Positions 18,535 through 27,527 of a stretch of DNA of 64,000 nucleotides are shown piece after piece (position 1 is the stretch's first letter; the number at the start of each line of letters is the position of its first letter). The position numbers were made by a program, and so were the translations under genes. The notes below the pieces were generated by a model, which saw only the letters and a program-made list of their open reading frames with translations, was not told the DNA's origin and ran no database searches. Source of the DNA: Verrucomicrobiota bacterium (GTDB taxonomy: Bacteria > Verrucomicrobiota > Verrucomicrobiia > Opitutales > Intestinicryptomonadaceae); the NCBI GenBank assembly GCA_023450935.1, contig JAEXGH010000005.1:89410-153409 (forward strand). Direction: 5' to 3'.

Positions 18535-18974
18535 TAAAATTCTGCGCGAAAGTTTTGGCGGCGTGCGCCGCGGTTGCGGGCGCGGGCCTGTTGGGCGGCT
18601 GCGAGAGCGTGAATGCGTCGTTTTTCCCGCTTGACTCCGCGCAGGTGCGCAGCTACGGCGCGCCCAAAAACCCTCGGGACGTCGAGATTTTCATCACGAA
18701 CAAACCCGAATACAAATACCGCGAAGTCGGTATTCTCACCTATGAGACGTTTTCTTCATACAACGACGAATCGGCGGTCTACCGCATTCTGCGCGAGCGC
18801 GCCGCAAAACTCGGGCTCGACGGAATAATCGTCATGAACGCTCAGGAATTCCGCTCGCCGTTCCTGTATCAAGGACGCCGCGGCCGCGCATACTCGCGCT
18901 ACCGCGACATGTATTTCTACGATTCCCCCGATATGTTTAGATACCGCGCGATGGGAATCGTAAAAGTAAAATGA
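18531..18974 (+). CDS. Putative lipoprotein, unknown function
   Basis: The 147-residue product has a lipoprotein signal with lipobox LLGGC (Cys24), so it is probably anchored to a membrane after Lgt processing. The mature part contains a compact alpha/beta segment (about 50-105, EIFITNKPEYKYREVGIL then LRERAAKLGLDGIIVMNAQ) that resembles small lipoproteins with a YbjQ-like or dodecin-like fold, followed by an Arg/Tyr-rich tail. I do not recognise the family. It is translationally coupled to apt and to the DUF486 gene by 4-base overlaps. Confidence 0.8.
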   Translation: MIKFCAKVLAACAAVAGAGLLGGCESVNASFFPLDSAQVRSYGAPKNPRDVEIFITNKPEYKYREVGILTYETFSSYNDESAVYRILRERAAKLGLDGIIVMNAQEFRSPFLYQGRRGRAYSRYRDMYFYDSPDMFRYRAMGIVKVK

Positions 18975-19309
18975 AATACGCAGTTCCAGTAGTCCTGCTG
19001 ACGCTGTCCAATGTCTTTATGATGTTTGCTTGGTATGGGCATTTGAAGTTCAAAAGCGCTCCGCTTTTGATTGTGATTGTGGCAAGTTGGGCGATTGCGT
19101 TCTTCGAGTACTGCCTGCAAGTGCCCGCCAACAGAATCGGGCACGAATACTTTTCGGCGGCGCAGCTGAAGACAATGCAGGAGGCCATAACGCTTGTTGT
19201 TTTCTGCGCGTTTTCGGTTCTATACCTCAAGGAGGAACTGAGGTGGAACTACATTGTGGGCTTTGCGTTTATGGTGCTTGCGGTGTTTTTCGTTTTCAAA
19301 AAGTGGTAG
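18971..19309 (+). CDS. DUF486 / DMT-type small membrane protein
   Basis: A 112-residue protein with four hydrophobic helices (about 4-22, 30-48, 68-86, 92-110). The pattern SNVFMMFAWYGHLKF, SWAIAFFEYCLQVPANRIG and EEITLVV-like FCAFSVLYLKEELRWNY is the DUF486 signature, a half-size relative of drug/metabolite transporters. Its substrate is unknown. It ends the panC operon; a 4-base overlap couples it to the lipoprotein gene. Confidence 0.9.
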   Translation: MKYAVPVVLLTLSNVFMMFAWYGHLKFKSAPLLIVIVASWAIAFFEYCLQVPANRIGHEYFSAAQLKTMQEAITLVVFCAFSVLYLKEELRWNYIVGFAFMVLAVFFVFKKW

Positions 19310-19417
19310 AATTCCGCGCCGCCTGCGCGCGACGCAGTGCGTGTTTTGCGCGGCAAACGGCAGACCCGAACGGAAAATCCCCGCGCGCAAAAAAGCTTTT
19401 TCCTCTCCCCCCGAAAA

Positions 19418-20173
19418 TCAGGAGAACAAAAGCGACTGTTGCGAATCCGCAAGCGGCTTTGCCCGCAATTTCTTGAGAAAGCTCGGCCTGTGCGCGTCGC
19501 TTGCGCCGAACAGCAGCAACGCCTGAGAATGCGCCGCCGTTCCGTAGCCCTTGTGGACTTCAAAGCCGTAGCGCGGATATTTCTCGGCAAGCTTTTCCAT
19601 AAAACTGTCGCGCGAAACTTTCGCCACAATGGAGGCTGCGGCAACCGCCAGACTGGAGGCGTCCCCCTTTACAACTGCCCTGTGGGCGAAGGGAAATTTC
19701 TTCATCGGCTTTCCGTCAATCAAAACGTCGGCAAGCGACAAGTCCAACGCCGACTCCCCGAAGAGCGTCGCGGTCGCGCCCGCCGGATTGAGGTTGAGCG
19801 AAAGCCTTTCGTTTAGCGCAATACACGCGCGCGCCATAGCCGTTTGCGTCGCGGACAGAATGTTGTCGCGCTCTATTTCCTCCACCGAGGCGAAGCCCGC
19901 TTCGAAGTCGAGCGCGCCCGCCGCTTTCAGTTCCTCCAAATGATTGTAAAGCTCTTTGCGCGAGTGTTCGGTTAGCTTTTTGGAGTCGTCGAGATTTGCA
20001 AGGGTCTCCAAAAATTTCGCGTTTTTGTAGAACGCGTCGGAAACCGCGACCGCGCCCGCAACAACGGGCCCCGCAAGAGCGCCGCGCCCCGCTTCGTCAA
20101 TGCCCACAAGCCACGAACGCCCGAGCATATATTCGGAATCGAATTCGGCAAGCCTGCGAACGTCGCGCCTCAT
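19418..20173 (-). CDS. rnhB: Ribonuclease HII
   Basis: RNase HII removes single ribonucleotides and RNA from RNA:DNA hybrids. The 251-residue protein has the active-site motif VGIDEAGRGALAGPV with Asp26 and Glu27, the downstream Asp in VLIDGKP, and SIVAKVSRDSFM. The C-terminus has the usual YPRYGFEVHKGYGT motif. It overlaps the rnhC stop by 4 bases and comes second in a two-gene unit with RNase HIII. Confidence 0.96.
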   Translation of the reverse strand: MRRDVRRLAEFDSEYMLGRSWLVGIDEAGRGALAGPVVAGAVAVSDAFYKNAKFLETLANLDDSKKLTEHSRKELYNHLEELKAAGALDFEAGFASVEEIERDNILSATQTAMARACIALNERLSLNLNPAGATATLFGESALDLSLADVLIDGKPMKKFPFAHRAVVKGDASSLAVAAASIVAKVSRDSFMEKLAEKYPRYGFEVHKGYGTAAHSQALLLFGASDAHRPSFLKKLRAKPLADSQQSLLFS

Positions 20174-21120
20174 TTGTCCGCAGCCTCCGCAATGGCCTCA
20201 CGAGCTGTTTTGAAGTGGAGTTTTGCAAAGCGTTTGAGTTCTCCCGCGCCGAATTTTCTTACAATTTCGACCGCCTGCGCGCGAACCGCCGCGCTTGCGC
20301 CCTTTTTTAAATCAAGCCCGCATTCGTCGTTTAGCTTGCGCATTGCGTAGATGTATGTTGCGCGCGCAATGATTGACGCCGCCGCAACAACGGGGTCTTC
20401 CTCCGCCTTTGTGCGCATGCGCAGGTCGAAATCGGGAAGGTCCTTCAAATTGTTCTGGACGAGCGGCTGCTTTGTGAACTGGTCTAGCATTCCCCACGGA
20501 ACTTTGCGCTTTTCCAACGCCGTGCGTATCGCCGTCGAGTGCAGCCACGCAAGAAGTCTGTTCAGATTTCTTCCGAACTTGATGTATAGGGCGTTGTATT
20601 TTTCCATCGACGCGTATGAAACGCCTATCTCAACGCCCTTTGTCTGCCTGATTTTCTTCGCCATGGAAAGCACGGCGGAATCGCTCGTGACGCGTTTTGA
20701 CTCCTTCAGACCCTCGTCAATCCAGTATTGCACGGCGGTTGCGTCGGCTACTACACACGCGGAAACGACGGGACCGAACAGGTCGCCTTTGCCGCTTTCG
20801 TCAATGCCCGCGTGGGCTTCGAACCACTCGGGGTGGCTGACCGCCTCGTAGCCCATTTCCGCCACGCCCGTAATCTGCGTTTCGAGAACGAAGCGGACAA
20901 AATCCTCGGTGCCCTTGCCCTGCACCACAAGCTTGCCCGAGTTGTAGAAAACGACGTTCGTAAACTTGTCCTTGTATGCGAACTTTGCGTATTGGACTTC
21001 GTAGGGCGCCCACAAATGCGCGTCGAGCCACGCGTCCAGCTTTTGCGCCTGTTCGGGCGAGAGCGTTTTCGTGTAGAGTGTTTTGAGCTTGGGTTCGTCG
21101 GAGTTCTGTTTTTTTGCCAT
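20170..21120 (-). CDS. rnhC: Ribonuclease HIII
   Basis: This 316-residue protein has the N-terminal TBP-like substrate-binding extension typical of RNase HIII (about 1-85) and then the catalytic domain with AGIDESGKGDLFGPVV (Asp107, Glu108). The DESGKGD form separates HIII from the DEAGRG of HII. Further motifs are GLKESKRVTSDS and EDPVVAAASIIARATYI. It comes first in an rnhC-rnhB unit with overlapping ends, divergent from the coiled-coil protein gene. Confidence 0.95.
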   Translation of the reverse strand: MAKKQNSDEPKLKTLYTKTLSPEQAQKLDAWLDAHLWAPYEVQYAKFAYKDKFTNVVFYNSGKLVVQGKGTEDFVRFVLETQITGVAEMGYEAVSHPEWFEAHAGIDESGKGDLFGPVVSACVVADATAVQYWIDEGLKESKRVTSDSAVLSMAKKIRQTKGVEIGVSYASMEKYNALYIKFGRNLNRLLAWLHSTAIRTALEKRKVPWGMLDQFTKQPLVQNNLKDLPDFDLRMRTKAEEDPVVAAASIIARATYIYAMRKLNDECGLDLKKGASAAVRAQAVEIVRKFGAGELKRFAKLHFKTAREAIAEAADK

Positions 21121-21212
21121 ACGCGCGGAATTTTAAATCTTACTTGCGCGATTGTGCCCCAATGCCGAAAAAATCTCAATACTTTTGTGCCGACAACACG
21201 ACGAAGCGGAAA

Positions 21213-21242
21213 TTTTTTCCGCGCACGCGCGCGCGGAAAAAA
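21213..21242. repeat. Perfect T6-CCGCGC / GCGCGG-A6 hairpin in a divergent intergenic region
   Basis: TTTTTTCCGCGC and GCGCGGAAAAAA are perfect arms separated by ACGCGC. It has the form of a bidirectional terminator but lies upstream of both rnhC and the coiled-coil gene, where no transcript is expected to end. It could insulate the divergent promoters or shield against antisense readthrough. Confidence 0.6.
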
Positions 21243-21313
21243 CTGGACACAACCGCAAAAATTTGGTGGCATTGAACGCGAAACAACGCGCAACGCAATT
21301 CCCCAGACGTAAA

Positions 21314-22813
21314 ATGAATAAATCACTTTTGATTGTCATCTGCGACTTCCTCCTGCTCAGCCTCCTGAGCATTGCAAATTTCGACAAGCCGCAACAGAAC
21401 AAAGCCCAGGAAAAGCGCGCCGAAACGGCGGCGCAGAGCGAATCGTTCGTGCAGACGCAAATGCTGGAAACGCTGAAAATCGCGCTCGACGCCGAACAGC
21501 AACGCCACCGCTCGCTTTCACAGGACGTTGAAAAGCTCTCCAGACTCGCGGAATCAAACAAGCAGCGTGCGCAGTCGAACGAAAAGATAATACGCGAGCG
21601 CGAACGCCAGATTGCGCAAATGCAGTCGGCGAAGACCGAACTGGAGCGGGAGCGCGAGAAAATCCTGCAGCGCAGCGCGGAGCTGGAGCAAAAAGTGGCG
21701 TCGGCAAACACGCGCAACAACGCGCTTCAGGACGAAATCATAAAGGCGGCAGAGAATCTGGAGCGTTCTGCGCGCGAGAGGATAGAGCTTGAACGCAATC
21801 TCGGACAAATGCGCGAGGTTGACGCCGCGACGAAAACACAACTCAAAAACGTGCAGGAGCAGCTCCGCCAAAACAAGTCGAATCTGTCGCGCCTGCAAAA
21901 GGAGAGCGAACAGCTCAAGCTTGAAAACCGCGCCATTCAGGCGGAGAAAACCGCCCTTGCCGCAAAGCTTGAAGTTGCCTCCACAAAAACGCTTATCTAC
22001 GAGCAAAACCTCCAAAAGGCGGAAGCTCTTGTAAAGACCGAACAGGCGGAAAAAAGCATGATTCTGGAGCACGCGCAATCGCTCTCTGGCAACGTCTCCG
22101 AACTGGCTTCGACGCAGAAAAAGCTCACGCAAGACATAGGCGAAATGCGTCCCAAAACGGCATCGGAAATATTCGTAATAATCGCGAAAAAATTCGTTTC
22201 GGTTTCTTTCAAATACTCGGAAAGCGGAATGCTCGGAAGGGAGAACGCGGTTCAAAAAATCGATGCGGTGCCAGTTTCGCTCGGCGGGCGCGACTATCTG
22301 TTCTTCGACATCTCTGCTACGCCGTTTTTTGTTTCCAAGCCGAATATGCTTCCCGAAAAAATGGAGGTGTCGGTTTCGGCAAATGGGAAAATCTGGTATG
22401 CCGACAAGCTTGTAACTTTCGGACGCGCCAGCGCGGTGCTTGCACTTGAGCTGCCCGCGGGCTTTTTAGACAAAGACGGCGCAATCAAGGCGGCGCAAAA
22501 GCAGAACCTCTACAAATTCGCAGAATGCGTTGTGGTTGACGTGCGGACGAAATACTACGGACAGGTTCCGTTTATGGCGAACTTCACGAACCGTGAATTT
22601 GCAAAGTTGGACGTAGGATTGGTTGATTCAATATTCAAGAAATTCTCGCCGTCGGCGGCCGATATTGCCTTTACGCGCGGCGCGGAGGCTGTGGGGGTGC
22701 TCACTTCCTCCAACGATGTTCTTATCTTTTCCGAATCCGCGCCCGCGGGACGGTTCTTTTTGGGCAAAAACTACAACAAAAACGTCGCAGCGCAACTGTT
22801 GATGAAAAAATAA
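21314..22813 (+). CDS. Membrane-anchored coiled-coil protein, unknown function
   Basis: From the ATG at 21314 the product has 499 residues. An open frame reaches back to 21152, but those 54 residues are untypical, and MNKSLLIVICDFLLLSLLSI makes a sound N-terminal membrane anchor. Residues of about 35-275 form a long Glu/Gln/Arg-rich coiled coil (for example LEREREKILQRSAELEQKV). A C-terminal globular domain (about 285-499) has YLFFDISATPFFVSKP and ELPAGFLDKDGAIKA. It could be a periplasmic scaffold. I do not recognise a named family. It stands alone between rnhC and the RRM gene. Confidence 0.82.
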   Translation: MNKSLLIVICDFLLLSLLSIANFDKPQQNKAQEKRAETAAQSESFVQTQMLETLKIALDAEQQRHRSLSQDVEKLSRLAESNKQRAQSNEKIIRERERQIAQMQSAKTELEREREKILQRSAELEQKVASANTRNNALQDEIIKAAENLERSARERIELERNLGQMREVDAATKTQLKNVQEQLRQNKSNLSRLQKESEQLKLENRAIQAEKTALAAKLEVASTKTLIYEQNLQKAEALVKTEQAEKSMILEHAQSLSGNVSELASTQKKLTQDIGEMRPKTASEIFVIIAKKFVSVSFKYSESGMLGRENAVQKIDAVPVSLGGRDYLFFDISATPFFVSKPNMLPEKMEVSVSANGKIWYADKLVTFGRASAVLALELPAGFLDKDGAIKAAQKQNLYKFAECVVVDVRTKYYGQVPFMANFTNREFAKLDVGLVDSIFKKFSPSAADIAFTRGAEAVGVLTSSNDVLIFSESAPAGRFFLGKNYNKNVAAQLLMKK

Positions 22814-22842
22814 TCCCCGCCGAAATACGACGGAGATTTTTT
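22804..22842. terminator. Bidirectional terminator between convergent genes
   Basis: ATCCCCGCCG and CGACGGAGAT flank AAATA. Read on the minus strand the stem pairs fully with G:T wobbles, followed by TTATTTTTT. On the plus strand it is less stable but is followed by TTTTTT. It would end both the coiled-coil gene and the RRM gene. Confidence 0.55.
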
Positions 22843-22907
22843 AAATCCGCAGGAGGAAAACGCCCCCGAAAAACTGTTATCTAGCAGCATAGCCGCGCGC
22901 CCGCGCG

Positions 22908-23495
22908 CTATTGCGAATCGCCGTCGGCTTCGAAATCTCCGCTGCGGCGCTGGCGAAAATACGGCTTTCGGCGCGGAGCCCCCGCGCCCTCCCCGTCCGT
23001 TTCCGAACGTTCGCTTCGGCGGCCGTCGAAGCTGCGCTTGAAACCGCCTCCGAAGCGTTTTGTTTTTCCGAAACTTTTGCTGAAAGGCTTTTTAAACGGT
23101 TTGCCCTGTTCCCGTTCCCCTTCGGGCGAGGAACCGCCGCGCCACGCGCCCGCCTGCGCGCCAGCCCCGACTACGCCGTCCGAAGAGTTTTCGAATCTGC
23201 GCCGCACAGGACGCTCCCCGCGCCCGAACGCCCCGCCGAATCCGTTGAAACGTGGGCGCATCGGCCGCGCGAAATCGACTTTCACCGCGCGCGACTTCAG
23301 CTCCTTGCCGTTGAGCTCGGCAATGGCTTTGCGCGCACAGGCGTCTTCGGGAAACTCCACATACGCAATGCCGCGGAAACGCCCCTGTGCGTCGAAGAGC
23401 ATTCTCACCTTGCCGACTTCCCCGCATTGGGAGAAGAAGTCGACCAATTCTTTCTGCGTCAATTCGAACGGCAGATTCCCTGCAAATATTTCCAT
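22908..23495 (-). CDS. RNA-binding protein with one RRM domain and a basic Gly/Arg-rich tail
   Basis: Residues 1-78 are a complete RRM: RNP2 is IFAGNLP and RNP1 is RGIAYVEF. The remaining ~115 residues are low-complexity and rich in Arg, Gly, Lys, Phe and Ser (RGERPVRRRFE, KSFGKTKRFGGGFKRSF), the layout of bacterial cold-shock Rbp-type RRM proteins known from cyanobacteria and other phyla. It probably binds mRNA or rRNA as a chaperone. The gene is 22 bases beyond the purL stop and may be independently transcribed in the same direction. Confidence 0.9.
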   Translation of the reverse strand: MEIFAGNLPFELTQKELVDFFSQCGEVGKVRMLFDAQGRFRGIAYVEFPEDACARKAIAELNGKELKSRAVKVDFARPMRPRFNGFGGAFGRGERPVRRRFENSSDGVVGAGAQAGAWRGGSSPEGEREQGKPFKKPFSKSFGKTKRFGGGFKRSFDGRRSERSETDGEGAGAPRRKPYFRQRRSGDFEADGDSQ

Positions 23496-23517
23496 TTTCT
23501 ACCTGTCTGCGCGTAGG

Positions 23518-26500
23518 TTATCTGAAATACTTCACGCCCGAAGTGAATATCGGCTGGATTTTATTGCCCGAAATGTTCTTGCCGACGTTAGCGCCGAAAC
23601 GTTCACTGTGCCCCATTTTGCCGAGCACGAGGCCGTCGGGGCTTGTAATGCCCTCTATTGCGTGCATTGAACCGTTGGGGTTGAACGGGATTTCCGCGGA
23701 GGGTCTGCCGAGAGAATCGACATACTGCGTGGCAATCTGCCCGTTTCTTTCAAGCTCCCTTATGACGCTTTCGGGCGCGATAAACTTGCCCTCGCCATGC
23801 GATACGGGGATTGAATGGACATCTCCCAATTCGCAGTCGGCAAACCACGGAGAAAGCTTGCTTGCAACCTTTGTGTTCACGTAGCAGCTGACGTGGCGGG
23901 CAATGTTGTTATATGTGAGCGTCGGGCTGTCCGGCTTGAGTTCGCGGACTTCGCCGAAGGGCACAAGCCCCAGTTTTATGAGGGCTTGGAAGCCGTTGCA
24001 AATACCCAGAATCAAACCCTTGCGGTCTTTAAGAAGCGACATCACAGCGTCGGTAAGCGCGGCGTTTCTAAACACCGCCGCTATGAATTTGCCCGAACCC
24101 GCCGGTTCGTCGCCCGCACTGAAACCGCCCGGAATCATCAGAATCTGCGCGGCGTCGATACGCTTTTTCATTTCGGCAATCGACTCTGCAACGTCTTTGT
24201 CGGACAGGTTTCTGAAGACGAAAGTGTCGGTCTGCGCTCCCGCCGCCTCGAACGCGCGGGCTGAATCGTATTCGCAATTGGAACCGGGGAAAACGGGAAT
24301 GAACACGCGCGGACGCGCAACCTTGTTCTTTGCAACCGCCACGTTTTTATTTTCGAAATGCGCCTCCAAAAGCGCGCCGTCTTGCGAACGCTCCGCCTTT
24401 GTCTGGTAGACGCCCTCAAGCGGTGCGTTCCACGCGCCGGAAAGTTCTCCGATTTCAAGCGACAACCCGCCGATTTTTACCTCCGCGGCCGCCGTTGTTT
24501 TGCCGATTACGCGCGCGCCCAAACGCTCCGCCACTTCGGGCGAAGCTACCTCCGCAACTATTGCTCCGTAGTTGAGCGCGAAAACGTCGCCCTTGAAATC
24601 GGGCGCGAATTCGAAGCCAATTGAGTTGCCGAACGACATCTTAGCAACCGCCTCAGCCAAGCCGCCGAAGCGCACCGAATGCGCCGCCGAAACTTCGCCC
24701 GCCTTCACCGCATCGAAAAACTTTGCGTATTTTGCGCGCAGGTCGTCCCAGTCGGGCATGAGCGAGTTTTTGGAAATTTCCAAGAGCGCGACAGTAGAGC
24801 CCGCCTTTTTGAACTCGGGCGAAATCACGAAACGCACATCGCACGGGCACATTGCAAAACTTACGAGCGTAGGCGGAACGTCGATGTCGTTGAAAGAACC
24901 CGACATTGAATCCTTGCCGCCGATTGCCGCGCAACCGAGGCGCATTTGGGCTTCGAACGCGCCAAGCAACGCCGCCAGCGGCTTGCCCCAGCGGGTCGGG
25001 TTTGTGCGCAGCTTTTCGAAATATTCCTGAAACGTAAAGCGGATTTTCGAAATGTCGCCGCCCGCCGCCGCTATTTTTGCGACCGATTCCACCACCGAAT
25101 AAATCGCGCCGAAATACGGACTCCAGCTTGAAACGTTCGGGTTGAAGCCGAAAGAGAACAGCGTGCCCGTGTTTGTTTCGCCCTTAAGCAGCGGAATTTT
25201 AGAGCACATTGCCTCGGGCTGCGTGGCGAGATTTTTTCCGCCGAACGGGTGCAAAACCGCGCTTGCGCCGATTGATGAATCGAAACGCTCGATAAGCCCG
25301 CGCTGGCTTGCGCAGTTGAGTTGGCGGAGGTTGCTAAGCCACGCGTTTTTGTCGGCGTTCGCCGCGCCGTTTTGCGACTTCGACAGCGGAGATTCGCCCG
25401 TAGGAACTTCTATTTCCGCCGACGCCAGAGCGACTGTTCCGTTGGTATCCAGGAACGCGCGCGAAATGTCCACAATGTTTTTGCCGCGCCATTTCATCAC
25501 AAGCCGCCCCGTGTCGGTTACGGTTGCAACATGCGTGCACTCCAAATTCTCCTCCGCCGCATAGCGCGCAAATTCTTCGGCGTCCTGCGGGGAAACTACA
25601 ACCGCCATTCTCTCCTGAGATTCGGAAATGGCAAGTTCCGTGCCGTCGAGACCGTCGTATTTTTTCTTCACGGCGTCAAGGTTTATCTCCAAACTCGGAG
25701 CAAGTTCGCCTATCGCGACCGAAACGCCGCCCGCGCCGAAGTCGTTGCAACGCTTGATGAGCAGACTCGCCTTCGGGTTGCGGAACAGACGCTGCAATTT
25801 GCGCTCCATGGGCGCGTCGCCTTTTTGGACTTCGGCGGAATTTTCAAGCGCGTGCTCTGTGTGGTCTTTCGACGAACCCGTTGCGCCGCCTATGCCGTCG
25901 CGCCCCGTGCGCCCGCCGCAAAGCAGAATGAAGTCGCCCTTTTCGGGAACGCCCCTGCGAACCGTGCAACGCGGTGCCGCCGCAACAACCGCGCCGATTT
26001 CCATGCGCTTTGCGACATAGCCTTCGTGGTAGATTTCGCAAACCTGCCCCGTAGCCAAGCCTATCTGGTTGCCGTAGCTGCTGTATCCGTTTGCCGCGCC
26101 CAAAACTATTTTGCGCTGTGGCAGCTTGCCCGCGAGTGTTTTGTCGAAAGGCGTGCGGGGGTCGCCCGCGCCGGTGACGCGCATTGCCTGGTAGACGTAG
26201 CTTCTTCCCGACAGGGGGTCGCGGATTGCGCCGCCCAGGCAGGTTGCCGCGCCGCCGAAGGGTTCGATTTCGGTCGGGTGGTTGTGCGTTTCGTTTTTGA
26301 ACATCACAAGATATTCTTCGGGCTTGCCGTCAACATCGACGTTCACGACAATGCTTGCGGCGTTGATTTCCTCGCTCTGTTCGAGGTCTTCAAGCTTGCC
26401 CTGCGCCCTGAGCGCGCGCATTGCAATGAGCGCCACGTCCATTAAACACACGTTTTTGCCGCGCTTTTGAAGACCCAACTCGGCGCGCGTTTTGAGGTAT

Positions 26501-27252
26501 TCGTCCCACGAACGCTTGACGGGATTGTTGAGTTCGCCGCCGTAGATTTTCACGTTTTCGAGCTTTGTAAGGAATGTGGTGTGGCGGCAGTGGTCGCTCC
26601 AATAAGTGTCGAGAAGCCTGATTTCCGTAATTGTGGGATTGCGTTTCTGCTCTTCGGCAAAATATTTTCTGCAAAATTCGAGGTCGTCAACCGACATTGC
26701 AAGCGACATTTTTTTGTGCATTGCCGCAACGCCCGCCATATCCATGTCAACAAAGCCCTCCACAACAGCGACGTCGGCGGGGGTTTTCGCCGAGCGGACA
26801 AGCGTTTCGGGCTTCGCCATTGAGGCTTCGCGGCTGTCTACAGAATTTATCAAATACTTTTTTACGCGGTCGATGTCGTTTGCGGAAAGACTGCCTTTTA
26901 GGACGAAAACGCGCGCGCACGCAACCTTCGGGCGGCAACGCGCGACAATCTGCACGCATTGCTCGGCGGAGTCGGCGCGCTGATCGAACTGTCCGGGTAG
27001 AAATTCTATGGCGAACGCCGTTTCGGCATCTGACATAGGGAATTGTTCTTCATACAGTTTTTCGACGGGAGCTTCGCAGAAAATGAGATTGCGAACGTTG
27101 TCGAAATCCGACTGTTCAAGCCCTTCAACGTCGTAACGCTGGAGCACGCGCAAGCCTTCGAGCGCGGGAATGTTTAGATTGCCTTTGATGTCGTTCAAAA
27201 GCGATGTTGACGAACTTCCGTTTTTTTCTTCTACAAACAGTCTTCGAATCAT
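23518..27252 (-). CDS. purL: Phosphoribosylformylglycinamidine synthase, single-chain with glutaminase domain
   Basis: The enzyme amidates FGAR to FGAM in purine synthesis. This is the long form with the PurQ-type glutaminase fused at the C-terminus: FIPVFPGSNCEYDSARAFE and the nucleophile in LGICNGFQ (about Cys1085), with His/Glu in VSHGEGKF. The PurL core has TEIRLLDTYWSDHCRHTTF, FKNETHNHPTEIEPFGGAAT and GGKDSMSG. I start at 27252 (MIRRLFVEEKNG), which matches family N-termini. A start at 27282 adds ten residues. Length is 1,244 residues. The same single-chain form occurs in Gammaproteobacteria, some Clostridia and eukaryotes. Confidence 0.95.
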   Translation of the reverse strand: MIRRLFVEEKNGSSSTSLLNDIKGNLNIPALEGLRVLQRYDVEGLEQSDFDNVRNLIFCEAPVEKLYEEQFPMSDAETAFAIEFLPGQFDQRADSAEQCVQIVARCRPKVACARVFVLKGSLSANDIDRVKKYLINSVDSREASMAKPETLVRSAKTPADVAVVEGFVDMDMAGVAAMHKKMSLAMSVDDLEFCRKYFAEEQKRNPTITEIRLLDTYWSDHCRHTTFLTKLENVKIYGGELNNPVKRSWDEYLKTRAELGLQKRGKNVCLMDVALIAMRALRAQGKLEDLEQSEEINAASIVVNVDVDGKPEEYLVMFKNETHNHPTEIEPFGGAATCLGGAIRDPLSGRSYVYQAMRVTGAGDPRTPFDKTLAGKLPQRKIVLGAANGYSSYGNQIGLATGQVCEIYHEGYVAKRMEIGAVVAAAPRCTVRRGVPEKGDFILLCGGRTGRDGIGGATGSSKDHTEHALENSAEVQKGDAPMERKLQRLFRNPKASLLIKRCNDFGAGGVSVAIGELAPSLEINLDAVKKKYDGLDGTELAISESQERMAVVVSPQDAEEFARYAAEENLECTHVATVTDTGRLVMKWRGKNIVDISRAFLDTNGTVALASAEIEVPTGESPLSKSQNGAANADKNAWLSNLRQLNCASQRGLIERFDSSIGASAVLHPFGGKNLATQPEAMCSKIPLLKGETNTGTLFSFGFNPNVSSWSPYFGAIYSVVESVAKIAAAGGDISKIRFTFQEYFEKLRTNPTRWGKPLAALLGAFEAQMRLGCAAIGGKDSMSGSFNDIDVPPTLVSFAMCPCDVRFVISPEFKKAGSTVALLEISKNSLMPDWDDLRAKYAKFFDAVKAGEVSAAHSVRFGGLAEAVAKMSFGNSIGFEFAPDFKGDVFALNYGAIVAEVASPEVAERLGARVIGKTTAAAEVKIGGLSLEIGELSGAWNAPLEGVYQTKAERSQDGALLEAHFENKNVAVAKNKVARPRVFIPVFPGSNCEYDSARAFEAAGAQTDTFVFRNLSDKDVAESIAEMKKRIDAAQILMIPGGFSAGDEPAGSGKFIAAVFRNAALTDAVMSLLKDRKGLILGICNGFQALIKLGLVPFGEVRELKPDSPTLTYNNIARHVSCYVNTKVASKLSPWFADCELGDVHSIPVSHGEGKFIAPESVIRELERNGQIATQYVDSLGRPSAEIPFNPNGSMHAIEGITSPDGLVLGKMGHSERFGANVGKNISGNKIQPIFTSGVKYFR

Positions 27253-27458
27253 TCGCTTAGAATCGCAAATCAAGACACCCAACGCAACTTTTTTTTCATA
27301 TTTTATTCGCCGAAAGCGCGTTTTTTACGACATAAAAAACGACGGCGCGCAGAGAAAACTTACCGCACCCGTTTGTGATATATCCATATTTAAAAATATG
27401 GCTTGTCAAATTGGGCTTTTGCAAAGCGCCATCACCTTAGCCCATACAAAACTTCAAC

Positions 27459-27502
27459 CAAAAAATAAAGCGGGAGTTGGCTTTGCCAACCGCGCCGCTT
27501 TA
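27459..27502 (-). terminator. Hairpin terminator after hom, member of the dispersed hairpin family
   Basis: On the minus strand AAAGCGG and CCGCTTT enclose GTTGGC-AAA-GCCAAC, and the stem is followed by ATTTTTT. It lies about 27 bases past the hom stop. The body matches the repeated TTGGC-NNN-GCCAA hairpins seen elsewhere in the window. Confidence 0.7.
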
Positions 27503-27515
27503 GGAATTATAAAAA
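27498..27515 (-). repeat. Dispersed 18-mer, copy 2
   Basis: This is the exact reverse complement of the 18-mer at 12986-13003. On this strand it immediately precedes the hom terminator hairpin, giving the same order (18-mer, then GGC-AAA-GCC hairpin) as the first copy. Confidence 0.7.
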
Positions 27516-27527
27516 AATTTCACAAGC

